A DNA stretch of 64,000 nucleotides from Paenibacillus sp. MMS20-IR301. Its GTDB lineage: Bacteria > Bacillota > Bacilli > Paenibacillales > Paenibacillaceae. Shown here in pieces: positions 36,782-46,073 of this stretch. Within the stretch, counting starts at the first letter, position 1; every line of letters starts with the position of its first letter. The notes under the pieces were generated by a model. The model was not told the DNA's origin. It saw only the letters and a program-made list of their open reading frames with translations, and ran no database searches. The DNA lies in assembly GCF_032302195.1 (NCBI RefSeq), contig NZ_CP135275.1, positions 4,836,001 through 4,900,000 of the forward strand, in the 5' to 3' direction. Made by a program: the position numbers and the translations under genes.

Positions 36782-38294
36782 TTCGGTTCACCTCATTTGA
36801 TGTTGTTGTTCCGGTCGCGTATTTCATAATCTGCTCCTGGGAGAAGTCCTCCCGGCTGATTTCACCGGTAATTGTCCCCTTGTTCATCACGTAGATCCGG
36901 TCACACATCCCGAGCAGCTCGGGGAGCTCGGAAGAGACCATGATGACCACCTTGCCCTCTTTAACCAGCTCGGTCATCAGCTTATAGATTTCGTATTTGG
37001 CCCCGACATCGATCCCCCGGGTCGGCTCATCGAGAATCAGAATATCCGGATTCAGAATCATCCATTTGGCAAGTACCACCTTTTGCTGATTGCCGCCGCT
37101 CAGTGAAGCGATAACGGTATCCATGGAGGGGGTCTTTACCCGCATCTTCTGGAACATCTCTGCTACGATATCCTGTTCCACCTTGGCATGATGCCGGAAG
37201 CGGTAGAACACGTTTTTCAGGGAGGAAAGGGTTGTATTCTCCTTCACGGACCGCATCGGAATAATGCCGTACCGGCGCCGGTCCTCGGAGAGCATCACCA
37301 TCCCGTGCTTGATGCTCTGCTCCACATTCTTGATGGTCACTTCCTGCCCCTTGATGTAGACATGCCCTGAGGCGATTGGATCAAGCCCGAACAAGGAACG
37401 CATCACCTCGGTTCTGCCTGCCCCGATCAGCCCGGCGAAGCCGACCATTTCCCCTTTGCGCACATGGAAGCTGACATCCCGGTAGCCTCCGGCACCGCTC
37501 AGATTCTCGACCTTCAGCAGTGTGTCACCAATCTCCACAGGCTCCTTCGGATACGTATTCGTCAGCTTGCGCCCGACCATCAGGGAGATTACAGTCTCTA
37601 TATCCAGCTTCTCCTTAGGATGGCTCTCCACCACAGCCCCGTCACGGAATACGGTAATCTCATCGGCAATCTGAAAAATCTCGTCCAGCTTATGCGATAT
37701 GTAGATGATGCTGACGCCGCGGGCCTGCAGCTCCCTGATCTTCACGAACAGCTTATCGACTTCCTCATGGGTAATCGCCGAGGTCGGTTCATCCATGATG
37801 ATAATATCCGACTTATAAGAAATCGCTTTCATAATCTCCAGCATCTGAATATCCGACACCGTTAAGTCCTTAAGCAGCGTTGTAGGGGAATACGGGAGAT
37901 TCTCCGTCTGCAGCAGCTCCGCCGTCCGCTCTCTGACCTGCTTCCAGTCTACCTTGCCGAATCTGTTCGCCGGCAGATTGCCGAGGAAGATGTTCTCCTC
38001 CACCGTCATTTCCGGCACATAGTTGAGTTCCTGAAAGATCATCGAGATCCCTAAGCTCCGTGCCTGCAGCGGATTGCCGATTCTGACCGGCTTCTCATCT
38101 ATAAAGATCTGTCCGCCATCCGGCTGGTGAATCCCGTTGATGATCTTCATCAGCGTTGACTTGCCTGCACCGTTCTCGCCGCACAGGACATGCACCGTTC
38201 CTTTTTTCACCGAAAAATCAATCTTGTCTAGCGCCTTAACCCCCGGAAAGGATTTCTCAATTTGCGATACCCTGAGTTTAATGCTCTGTTCCAT
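36771..38294 (-). CDS. sugar ABC transporter ATP-binding protein, double-domain (RbsA type)
   Basis: 507 residues with two fused nucleotide-binding domains. The first has CGENGAGKSTLMK, Walker B IIIMDEPTSAI and YISHKLDEI; the second has FAGLIGAGRTEVMRSLFG (degenerate Walker A) and LSGGNQQKVVLAKWM with LILDEPTRGIDVGAKYEIY. This is the RbsA/XylG/MglA arrangement. It is the first gene of the operon, 290 bases after the ROK regulator gene, and has its own promoter. Confidence 0.95.
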   Translation of the reverse strand: MEQSIKLRVSQIEKSFPGVKALDKIDFSVKKGTVHVLCGENGAGKSTLMKIINGIHQPDGGQIFIDEKPVRIGNPLQARSLGISMIFQELNYVPEMTVEENIFLGNLPANRFGKVDWKQVRERTAELLQTENLPYSPTTLLKDLTVSDIQMLEIMKAISYKSDIIIMDEPTSAITHEEVDKLFVKIRELQARGVSIIYISHKLDEIFQIADEITVFRDGAVVESHPKEKLDIETVISLMVGRKLTNTYPKEPVEIGDTLLKVENLSGAGGYRDVSFHVRKGEMVGFAGLIGAGRTEVMRSLFGLDPIASGHVYIKGQEVTIKNVEQSIKHGMVMLSEDRRRYGIIPMRSVKENTTLSSLKNVFYRFRHHAKVEQDIVAEMFQKMRVKTPSMDTVIASLSGGNQQKVVLAKWMILNPDILILDEPTRGIDVGAKYEIYKLMTELVKEGKVVIMVSSELPELLGMCDRIYVMNKGTITGEISREDFSQEQIMKYATGTTTSNEVNRSER

Positions 38295-38370
38295 TCCTTT
38301 CCCTCCAAATGATGTCGTTTATTGCCGCCAAAGCTGCCGCTTGATACCAGGTTTTCACTTGCTCCGATTG

Positions 38371-38433
38371 TTACTAAAGTACTTTTACAAAACCTTCTTA
38401 ATAAGATTATAGCGTGAATTTGCTTGAAGTCAA
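38371..38433 (-). promoter_or_regulatory. promoter and putative ROK operator of the polyol operon
   Basis: On the minus strand TTGACT (38433-38428) and TATAAT (38411-38406) are spaced 16 bases. The 22-base sequence at 38392-38371, with core AAAGTACTTTAG, lies right after the -10 box, where a bound repressor would block transcription. It matches 18 of 22 bases of the sequence at 39730-39751 in the ROK gene's promoter. Confidence 0.7.
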
Positions 38434-38585
38434 TACGAAAACCGCAACAAATGTAACCGCATACAAAGTTCTTTTTTTCACAAATGCCTGAGGATGCAAA
38501 AAGCTCCCCCGGAGAAGGCGAAGCCGCAGCAGCAGCAACGTCCCTCGTCCAGAGGAGCCCGAAATTCAGCTATTCGATTGGCACA

Positions 38586-39713
38586 TTAAATACTGTCGAT
38601 AAAATCGGTCACCAGTTCCAGGGCGGCGCCCACGGCAGTGGCCTCCAGCTTATATTTGCAGACCCGCAGGTAGCTGCCGTCCGGCTCGAAGGTGTTCTTC
38701 CGGGCGGCCAGCCCCTGGAGCGTATTGATATAATCCTCCATATAGGCACCGGCATAGCCGCCGAGAATAACATCGCAGTCGTACAGCATCCGCAGATTGT
38801 TAATCGTCACCACCAGATAGTCCAGGTACTCCTCCCAGATGGCCTGCTGCGGCTCATTGCCCTCTTTCAGCAGCCGGAAAAATTCAACAATACTCCCCCC
38901 CGTGCTGTCCGATAAAATTCTCGCTGAGCAATAAGCATCTACACAGCCCTTCTGCCCACAGTAGCAGGTCCGGCCCCCAGGCATAATGGTCATATGGCCA
39001 AACTCCCCGCCCCGGTGGTTCTTTCCGGCATAGATCTGGTTATCTACAATAAATGAGCCGCCCACACTGTTATTAAGCGAGAGATAAACTACATTATGAA
39101 TATCCTTCTCTCCCCATAATTCGGTGAAGCCTGCCGCATTCGCGTCATTGCTGAGGATACAGGGATAAGGAATGAATTCAGCGAACCGCTCGATACTTCC
39201 CCCTTGAAAATCAATAACCGTAGCATAGCTCACCGCCCTGCGGTCAGCTGTGAGAATCGCGGGCAGTGCTATTCCCACCCCGAGAATTCTGCTGCGGTCA
39301 ATCCGGCATTGTTCTACAAATTCCTCCACCAGCCGGCCGACCCCTTGGAAGTACACCTCATTATTGGCAAAAGAAAACTGGTTCCTCACGTTCTTGACGA
39401 CCTTACCGCTAAGATCGATCATGACAATGCCGACATGGTTCCGTGTCACATCAAGCCCGATGGCATAGCCCGCTACACTGTTGCACGCCAGGGATTTCGC
39501 TTTGCGCCCTCCTGTGGATTCGAATAACCCGTTCTCCACAACCAGTTCTCTTTCCTGCAGCTCCTTCAGGTTCTGTGTAACGGTAGGAAGAGAGAGATTC
39601 AGCGCCTGGGCAATATCCTGAATGGAGGCCGATTGCTGGGTGTACATATATCGGTAAATGGCGTTGCGGTTCATCTTTTTTAATTCCATACTGTTCAAAC
39701 GATGTGTCGCCAT
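38586..39713 (-). CDS. ROK family transcriptional repressor
   Basis: 375 residues. The N-terminal winged helix-turn-helix (MNRNAIYRYMYTQQSASIQDIAQAL) is fused to a ROK sugar-kinase-like domain. The zinc motif CYCGQKGCVDAYC is present with Asp for the usual Glu, and GLDVTRNHVGIVM and NDANAAGFTELWG mark the ROK fold. Such proteins are XylR/NagC-like repressors released by a sugar. It is upstream of, and in the same direction as, the polyol transport operon, which shares its operator sequence. Confidence 0.92.
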   Translation of the reverse strand: MATHRLNSMELKKMNRNAIYRYMYTQQSASIQDIAQALNLSLPTVTQNLKELQERELVVENGLFESTGGRKAKSLACNSVAGYAIGLDVTRNHVGIVMIDLSGKVVKNVRNQFSFANNEVYFQGVGRLVEEFVEQCRIDRSRILGVGIALPAILTADRRAVSYATVIDFQGGSIERFAEFIPYPCILSNDANAAGFTELWGEKDIHNVVYLSLNNSVGGSFIVDNQIYAGKNHRGGEFGHMTIMPGGRTCYCGQKGCVDAYCSARILSDSTGGSIVEFFRLLKEGNEPQQAIWEEYLDYLVVTINNLRMLYDCDVILGGYAGAYMEDYINTLQGLAARKNTFEPDGSYLRVCKYKLEATAVGAALELVTDFIDSI

Positions 39714-39729
39714 TCATCTTCCCTCCGAC

Positions 39730-39791
39730 TTTTACAAATGTACTTTATTAATGTATATATGTATAATAACCAATCCAGCCAACATTTGCAA
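39730..39791 (-). promoter_or_regulatory. promoter and putative operator of the ROK gene
   Basis: On the minus strand TTGCAA (39791-39786) and TATTAT (39768-39763) are spaced 17 bases. The operator-like sequence (39751-39730, core TAAAGTACATTTG) begins about 12 bases after the -10 box. This suggests autoregulation. Confidence 0.6.
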
Positions 39792-39863
39792 TTTATTTTG
39801 TGAATTATTTCACTAATAGAATTAAATCATAGTTGAGCCCCCGCTACAGCAGCATCCCAGAAT

Positions 39864-40505
39864 TTAGTCATCCAACTGTGTCTTGCCCAGCAACTGTACG
39901 CCCAGCAGAACAAACCAGGCAGCGGACAGCAGCTGTGAGGTGAACATCACCGCAGTCCCGATCAGCCAGGGAAAGGAACCGATGAAATCGAAGATCCCGG
40001 CCGTAAGACCAAGGTAAGCTGTGAACCTGCCAAGCCCGCTTTTCCGGGTAACCAGACTGAGAAGTATCGTAGCTGCGCCCAGAATAAGAGCCGTGCAATG
40101 CATGCCTCCGTAATAGAGGCTGATGACCAGCCTGTAGAGGTCAGGCGAAAGCTCAATCTCATACACGGGATATACCCACCTGCCCAGAATAATGACCAGG
40201 AACAGATAGACAGGAATGTTAACCGCCAGCAGGCCGCAGCCCAGCATAGTCTGAATAGGACTAACCTTTACCAGTACCCGGTACAAGGCCACGGCTGAAG
40301 GGATTAACAGCAACGCAGCAAAAATTAATACTTCATCGGCCATAGAGATATTGAACCGCCATTCCTGCAGCCAGAACATTAGCCCTGTATCCGTAAGCGG
40401 CGGACTTGGCAGGGGCAGCATGAAGAGATACTGAACAAAGAATAGGATCCCGGCAAGAATTAGGCTGATTCCGCCAAACTTAATGACGCTGGCTTTGGAT
40501 TTCAT
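39864..40505 (-). CDS. integral membrane protein, possibly DUF4386-like
   Basis: About 213 residues if the ATG at 40505 is used; an ATG at 40514 is also possible, and the longer frame to 40580 runs through the promoter of the neighbouring gene. Six hydrophobic segments are predicted, with short polar loops. It lacks catalytic motifs. The arrangement resembles DUF4386 membrane proteins, but I am not sure. The start is poorly supported by ribosome binding sites. Confidence 0.6.
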   Translation of the reverse strand: MKSKASVIKFGGISLILAGILFFVQYLFMLPLPSPPLTDTGLMFWLQEWRFNISMADEVLIFAALLLIPSAVALYRVLVKVSPIQTMLGCGLLAVNIPVYLFLVIILGRWVYPVYEIELSPDLYRLVISLYYGGMHCTALILGAATILLSLVTRKSGLGRFTAYLGLTAGIFDFIGSFPWLIGTAVMFTSQLLSAAWFVLLGVQLLGKTQLDD

Positions 40506-40568
40506 ACGAATCATCTCACTTTTTAAGGATGTGAAGGTTTGTTTTGGTTCAGACACTCCTATTGCCCA

Positions 40569-40577
40569 TGCTATAAT
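40569..40577 (+). promoter_or_regulatory. extended -10 promoter of the GNAT gene at 40610
   Basis: TGCTATAAT is a consensus extended -10 element 33 bases before the ATG. An AGGAGG ribosome binding site follows. Confidence 0.65.
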
Positions 40578-40609
40578 CAAGGCAAACTGACCAGGAGGCC
40601 TAAAAATTC

Positions 40610-41056
40610 ATGAATAAGATACACAGCATTACAGACAGAACTCCAGAAGTATCGCAGCAATTGGTATGTATTTGGGAAGGTGCTGTGCGGGCGACGCACT
40701 TTTTTCTCACCGAACAGAATATCACGGAATTGCGCCCGCTGGTTCAGCAGGGTATTGAGCATATCCCCCATCTGCTGGTCTACAGGAATCAGGAGCATGC
40801 GCTTGGTTTCATGGGGATTCAGGATGCCAAGCTCGAAATGCTGTTCGTGGACCCGGCTGTCCGGGGACAGGGGATCGGCAAACAGCTGGTCACTCACGCC
40901 ATACATACGCTGGACGTACGTTACGTGGATGTGAATGAACAGAATCCGGAGGCGGCCGGGTTCTATGAGCATCTGGGCTTCCAGGTCTATGACAGGTCTG
41001 AATCAGATGAGCAGGGCCAGCCGTTTCCGATTCTGCATATGAAGCTGTTTACTTAG
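40610..41056 (+). CDS. GNAT family N-acetyltransferase (YjaB-like)
   Basis: 148 residues, a compact GNAT. The acetyl-CoA motif LFVDPAVRGQGIGKQLVTHAI, then DVNEQNPEAAGFYEHLGFQVYDRS, are typical of YjaB-like proteins. Its start has AGGAGG. It converges with, and overlaps by 4 bases, the pyrrolidone carboxyl peptidase gene on the other strand. Confidence 0.9.
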   Translation: MNKIHSITDRTPEVSQQLVCIWEGAVRATHFFLTEQNITELRPLVQQGIEHIPHLLVYRNQEHALGFMGIQDAKLEMLFVDPAVRGQGIGKQLVTHAIHTLDVRYVDVNEQNPEAAGFYEHLGFQVYDRSESDEQGQPFPILHMKLFT

Positions 41057-41658
41057 TCCTCCGTGGCAGCCCGGACAGCAATCCCGATAGCCCTGACAAT
41101 ATCATCAAGCGCCATGCTTGCTTTACCCGGCTTATCCAGTACTTGCTCAGGGATGTAAGGGACATGGATGAACCCGCCGCGGACTGCCGGATCATTCTGT
41201 TCAATATGGTGCAGCAGACCATACATAAGATTGTTGCACACATAAGTTCCTGCGCTGTTCGAGAGGAAAGCCGGAAGGCCGCCTTCCTTAATGCGCTGAA
41301 CTATTTTTTTGACCGGCAGGCTGGAAAAATAAGCATTCGGACCGCCCGCCAGAACCGGCATATCCTCCGGCTGGTAACCCTCGTTGTCGGCAATGGATGC
41401 ATCCATCAGATTGACGGCAATCCGCTCGACCGTAATTCCGCTGACCCCGCCGGCTTGTCCGACACAAATTACCGCATCCGGCTGCTCCGCTTCGATAGCT
41501 GAGATCAATTGTTCCACCGACTTTTGAAAGACAACGGGAAGCGGCAGCTTGATGATCTCTGCAGTGGCAATCTGGCTTTCCAGACGCCGTACCGCTTCGA
41601 GAGAGGGATTGATCTGCTCTCCGCCAAACGGCTCGAAGCCTGTAATGAGGATTCTCAT
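41053..41658 (-). CDS. pcp: pyrrolidone-carboxylate peptidase
   Basis: 201 residues, family C15. It removes N-terminal pyroglutamate from peptides in the cytosol. The signature is complete: MRILITGFEPFGGEQINPS, the catalytic Glu in GVSGITVERIAVNLMDA, the catalytic Cys in SAGTYVCNNLMYGLLHH, and the His in GGFIHVPYIPEQ. It is a single gene. Confidence 0.95.
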   Translation of the reverse strand: MRILITGFEPFGGEQINPSLEAVRRLESQIATAEIIKLPLPVVFQKSVEQLISAIEAEQPDAVICVGQAGGVSGITVERIAVNLMDASIADNEGYQPEDMPVLAGGPNAYFSSLPVKKIVQRIKEGGLPAFLSNSAGTYVCNNLMYGLLHHIEQNDPAVRGGFIHVPYIPEQVLDKPGKASMALDDIVRAIGIAVRAATED

Positions 41659-41716
41659 GGGTTTGCCCTCTCTTCCGTAACATATAATGTACGCTCATAA
41701 TTCCGGTTAGCTGAGC

Positions 41717-44700
41717 TCACTCTGTATTGGTCCAAATATTCATCGCATGCGTACGGACCCCAATATTCCCGTGTTGCCTGTAGGCTCTCAGCCGGTCTGC
41801 CGGCTCCGGAGTCCAGAGCAGCGTACGTCCGGCGGCTTCAAGCAGCGCCAGCCCAAGATACGCCGGCTCATCCCCCGCACCATCAGCCCCTAGCTGATCT
41901 ACGATTGTAAGCAGCGTCTCAGCGTTCCAATATCCTCTGTCATCTTCTAAAAGATGTGTTAACTGATCATAGGCATCCCCTAGCAGCAGTGGCTGATTGG
42001 CAATACAGCGGGCAATCCGGGTCACATAAGCGGCGGATGCCTCCACATCATTCCAGTCTATGACTGCGAGATTCAGCTTCACTACAGCCTGCTGCAAAGT
42101 TTCATTGGCGGCCAGACAGTCAGCGATGCCCGTGTACAGCGGGATAAGATTCATCCGTGTAATCCGTGGTAAACTAGTCAGCTGGTTCACCAGCTTCAGA
42201 AGGCGCTGCCGGTGAGGCAGATCTCTTGTAGATGCGGCATTCCACTCCTCTCTTCCCGCCGCACCCGCCAGCTCCCCGCATACCCTAATGATCACGTCAT
42301 TGACCTTACCATCCCGGCAGGTCTCTACCAGCGTAATCATGGCGAACTCCCACCTGGCATCATCCTGCAAATCCGTGATAGCCCGGGCGGTAGCAGCGGC
42401 AATCACAGCTTCATGCCCACTGGTCCACTGCAGCATGGCAATGAACGCATGTCTGCCTGCAAAGATATCCGCATGTCCAGCAATGGCAAGGATTAACGCC
42501 AAATATCGCGGTCTGTAGTCCAATGGAAGATTAGCCGGCCGCTCAGACAATATGCTAAGAACAATATCCGTTTGCGGGGAAGCCGCCATCGCCTCCAGAA
42601 TGCCCCAGCTGCGTTCATCATCCAGAAGCTGCCGCGCAGCATGCCCGATCGCGATGATTACGTCCTTATGCGTCTTAGGTTTCCTGAACTCATTCAGCAG
42701 CAGCGGAAGGCTGTCGCCGCTTCTGTACGCACCGAGTAAGCGGACGGCCTCTTTTCTCACCGTAATCTTCAGCTTGTCCCGTTGCAGCAGCTCCTTCAGC
42801 ATAGCCGTCAATAACTCCGGATTTACTCTGCGGATACATCGCGGTATGGAGTACATGGCTACACGGGCCCGGTCCCCGTCGAGATTATCCAGCAGGACAG
42901 GCAGCACCTTCTCCGGTTCTTCCGTCAGCGACAGGGCATGCAGCGCAGCTTCGGCTACAGCTACCTCCTTATCCTGTACAAGCCCGAACAGCCTGTCCGG
43001 TCTGAGGTCAGGCATACCCGCCATAATCCGGATGGCTCTTGCACGCTCCCACAGGTTACGCTTAGGATCAGAGACGACTTTGTCGAGCAATGCTTGGTAA
43101 GCCTGTTGCTGACGGGGCAGCCATCTGTAGAATCCGCCCTCCGCCGGAACAAGATAGATCGTCTTGCCGGACAGGAAACGCCCTTTAACGGCATTCCCTG
43201 AAATAAACGGATCGAGCCATTCCTGGCGTCTCAGATGCAGATGCTGGAACACCTCTTGGATCTTGATATACGATTTGTCCAAAGACAGTAATTCCTTAAC
43301 TCTGGCATCACGCGTCTTATGCGGTGCAAGCCAGTATCTTGCCGCCTGCATGGCTGTAGACTCTGACTTCACCTTTGCAGCTTCCTCCAGCAGATGCTGA
43401 AGCTTCTGAATGCCGTGCCCTCTTGTACCGAAAGAGTTAGCCAGGCTAAAGAGCAGATTGTAATTCTCTCTACGTCCCGCCTGGGCAGCTAATGTATAGA
43501 TTTCATCAAAAATAAGCTCCTCTACCCCCTTAGGCATGTTCCTCTCTAAGGATGGAAGGGAGAGCTGCCCGCTCTGCCGGGCCAGCTTGGTAATCGTGTC
43601 CAAGGCGAACCTGAACAGCCCGCTATGAGGCTGCACGGCAGTATGCCGCAGAATAGCAAAGGCCAGCTGCTGAACGGAATACTTCGTACCATATGAAGTA
43701 TCCCTGGCATCGATAACACTATCCACCAGCACCTCAAGCTGCGGCACATCGCTATCTGTGAAGGCAGACGCCGGACTTTCCGACAGCGCTTTGAACACTA
43801 GGCCGCGAACGGGGTCCTGGTCATTTCTGATCCGGCCCAGGTAGACAAGCGTCTCTTGCATCCCCTGCCGCGAAAGTGCCGTGCTCCGGATCAGCTGCAT
43901 CAGCGCAGCCCCGCGTTCGTCTGCACTGGATACCTGCGCTGCCTGTTCCAGCTTCTCCCGGGAATGCCGGATAGAACGGCAAGCTGTTATTCTCAGTGTC
44001 CGCTCCCGGTCATCCCGGATTTCCCGGAGGTCCAGCATCCGGGCCGCTTCCCCGTCACGCAAGGCATGCGGCAATACATACAGTATTTTATCCGGGAAAA
44101 TACGCCCCTTGCGCTTATCCTCCGGATACACGGCATCAAAAATCTCTCTGCGGCTGGAAGGCGCCATATGATAAAGCAAATTTGCTATATGATTAGGATA
44201 ATCTGCAAGCAGCTTGGCCAGCTCCGTCCACTGCTCTAAGGATAGGTATTTTTTGCGCTTCAGGACACCCTCAGGAACACCATACCTGATCAGATCGCTC
44301 CGCAGCTCAGATTGTGTCAGCAGCTGATACACTGCATCGGGATACTGGCGTACCAGGGGGCCGAGCTGTTTTTTAAACGCCGGATGTATACTGCCCATAG
44401 GTCCATTAGTCATTGCATTCGCAAGCACCAGCTCCGGCTTTTCTTTGCATAATAGCTCCATTGCGGAAGAGAACCGCGACCAGACACGCCCTTTTTCCCG
44501 GAGGGGTGTATCCTCCAGCGTCGTTACGAAATAAACCGCGACCACATCAAGATGCCGGATGGCCAATTTCTTCCAGTCCTTAACCGCGTATCCGATCTCA
44601 CCAAGCCACTGGCTGACCGTTGCCGGAGTGCAGGCCTGCAGGACAATAGCCGCCTCCTCAGCTCCCGAGCGGGCATGAACCACCGGCAGTATGCGCTCCG

Positions 44701-45085
44701 CCAACTCCCTGCGGTTCAACTGGGATATCGTGCGCAGCAGCTTGCGGCGGCAATCCTGTGACATTCCGGGAAGCTCACGTTCAATCTCTTCCTCTGAGGC
44801 CACTTTGGCCAAGAGACCTGCAGCAGTATTCCGGATACTTGCCAGGGGATGCCGCAGCGCGGACAGAATCACAGGGACATCCAGTGTTGCAATGGCACCG
44901 GTCAGGGCCAGTCGTGCTTCATACGCACCATCCTCCAGTAAGGAGGACAGTAACTCTGAATACCGGGCGGAACCTAGATGTTCCCGGCCCAGAATGGCTA
45001 CTTTCTTGCTTCTATCCGAATACCCCAGGGAATCCAGTTCCTTAAGAAAGCTCTGTTTGTCCAGCGGATCTCTTGTTAGCTTCAT
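41717..45085 (-). CDS. large HEAT-repeat protein of unknown function
   Basis: 1122 residues, almost wholly helical, built of HEAT-like pairs such as ALRHPLASIRNTAAGLLAKVAS (about residue 80), LVQDKEVAVAEAALHALSLTEEPEKVLPVLLDNL and VRKEAVRLLGAYRSGDSLPLLLNEF. No signal peptide, membrane segment or enzyme motif. HEAT arrays serve as protein-binding scaffolds. It is a single cytosolic gene and I cannot give it a function. Confidence 0.75.
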   Translation of the reverse strand: MKLTRDPLDKQSFLKELDSLGYSDRSKKVAILGREHLGSARYSELLSSLLEDGAYEARLALTGAIATLDVPVILSALRHPLASIRNTAAGLLAKVASEEEIERELPGMSQDCRRKLLRTISQLNRRELAERILPVVHARSGAEEAAIVLQACTPATVSQWLGEIGYAVKDWKKLAIRHLDVVAVYFVTTLEDTPLREKGRVWSRFSSAMELLCKEKPELVLANAMTNGPMGSIHPAFKKQLGPLVRQYPDAVYQLLTQSELRSDLIRYGVPEGVLKRKKYLSLEQWTELAKLLADYPNHIANLLYHMAPSSRREIFDAVYPEDKRKGRIFPDKILYVLPHALRDGEAARMLDLREIRDDRERTLRITACRSIRHSREKLEQAAQVSSADERGAALMQLIRSTALSRQGMQETLVYLGRIRNDQDPVRGLVFKALSESPASAFTDSDVPQLEVLVDSVIDARDTSYGTKYSVQQLAFAILRHTAVQPHSGLFRFALDTITKLARQSGQLSLPSLERNMPKGVEELIFDEIYTLAAQAGRRENYNLLFSLANSFGTRGHGIQKLQHLLEEAAKVKSESTAMQAARYWLAPHKTRDARVKELLSLDKSYIKIQEVFQHLHLRRQEWLDPFISGNAVKGRFLSGKTIYLVPAEGGFYRWLPRQQQAYQALLDKVVSDPKRNLWERARAIRIMAGMPDLRPDRLFGLVQDKEVAVAEAALHALSLTEEPEKVLPVLLDNLDGDRARVAMYSIPRCIRRVNPELLTAMLKELLQRDKLKITVRKEAVRLLGAYRSGDSLPLLLNEFRKPKTHKDVIIAIGHAARQLLDDERSWGILEAMAASPQTDIVLSILSERPANLPLDYRPRYLALILAIAGHADIFAGRHAFIAMLQWTSGHEAVIAAATARAITDLQDDARWEFAMITLVETCRDGKVNDVIIRVCGELAGAAGREEWNAASTRDLPHRQRLLKLVNQLTSLPRITRMNLIPLYTGIADCLAANETLQQAVVKLNLAVIDWNDVEASAAYVTRIARCIANQPLLLGDAYDQLTHLLEDDRGYWNAETLLTIVDQLGADGAGDEPAYLGLALLEAAGRTLLWTPEPADRLRAYRQHGNIGVRTHAMNIWTNTE

Positions 45086-45187
45086 CAGTCGCCTCCTGCA
45101 CCTGTTCTTATTCCACTTCAGCTTTATTCTCTATACCCCGATCTATCCCCTTCTAAAAGTTAGAATTTAACAATCCTGTTCCCGCTT

Positions 45188-45233
45188 AAAAAAGCAACCC
45201 CGAAGCCGGCGATTCAGCCGTCCTCAGGGTTAC
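45188..45233 (-). terminator. terminator of yaaA
   Basis: On the minus strand GTAACCCTGAGGACGGC pairs imperfectly with GCCGGCTTCGGGGTTGC, followed by six T. It starts 13 bases after the stop codon. Confidence 0.8.
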
Positions 45234-45245
45234 CCGTTGTCTTAC

Positions 45246-46016
45246 CTATTCAGCTGTTTCATGCTTGGCTCCGCGCTGTTGTACAAACACATACGTACGC
45301 TCATCCGACAGCTCATCCGCAAATTTGAAATCGAAGCCGCTGAAGTCCCGGATGTCCTCCACCCGGCTGATCTGCTGCTCGGCCATGAACCGGACCATTT
45401 CGCCTCTGGCCATCTTGACCAGGGTTGCCCGCTCCACCACCTTGCCGCCGATCTCCTGTCCGAATACCACACTGATCATCCTGGTGTTCTTGCCCAAATA
45501 GGGAGAGATGGTCTTGCTGTATTCTTTAGAGGCCAGATTCAGAAGGGTATCACTCTCTGTACACAGCTGGTCCGCCAGCTTGCGGTTCCAGAACTCATAG
45601 ATCGAGCCAAATCCGGGGCCGCTAAGCTTCGCCTGCATCTCCAGCCTGTACGGAACCACCCCGTCAAAGGGCCGGACAATCCCGTAGAACCCGGACAGAA
45701 TCCGCAAGTGCTGCTGCAGATATTCCAGCTCCTTCATTTGCAGGACTCCGGGGGCCATGTACTGGTACTGTATCCCCTCGTAGGCGAAGAGCGCGGGTGT
45801 CAGATTACGGGTGACATCCATCTCCCGGATCCGCTCCATATTCAGCGCTGTGATAGCATCATTGCATTTCCACAGTGCCTTGGCTTCTTCATAGCTTAGC
45901 TGCTGTAATAAGCCAAGAAGGATTTCCGACCCGCTGGTGAATTGCGGCAGGCCGCGGCACTCCAGGAAATCGGTATCGGTCTTCATCTTCTTGGCAGGCG
46001 ATATTATGATTCTCAT
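45246..46016 (-). CDS. yaaA: peroxide stress protein YaaA
   Basis: 256 residues, the family's usual length. The N-terminus MRIIISPAKKMKTDTDF, the region FDGVVPYRLEMQAKL and the ending RGEMVRFMAEQQISRVEDIRDFSGFDF are hallmark parts of the YaaA (DUF328) family. In E. coli YaaA lowers free iron during peroxide stress and binds DNA; the same role is likely here but not shown. Confidence 0.93.
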   Translation of the reverse strand: MRIIISPAKKMKTDTDFLECRGLPQFTSGSEILLGLLQQLSYEEAKALWKCNDAITALNMERIREMDVTRNLTPALFAYEGIQYQYMAPGVLQMKELEYLQQHLRILSGFYGIVRPFDGVVPYRLEMQAKLSGPGFGSIYEFWNRKLADQLCTESDTLLNLASKEYSKTISPYLGKNTRMISVVFGQEIGGKVVERATLVKMARGEMVRFMAEQQISRVEDIRDFSGFDFKFADELSDERTYVFVQQRGAKHETAE

Positions 46017-46073
46017 GCTGCTCCCTTGTCTTATCCCCGCAGGGAAAATAAATGTACTCCTATCCTATCACAT

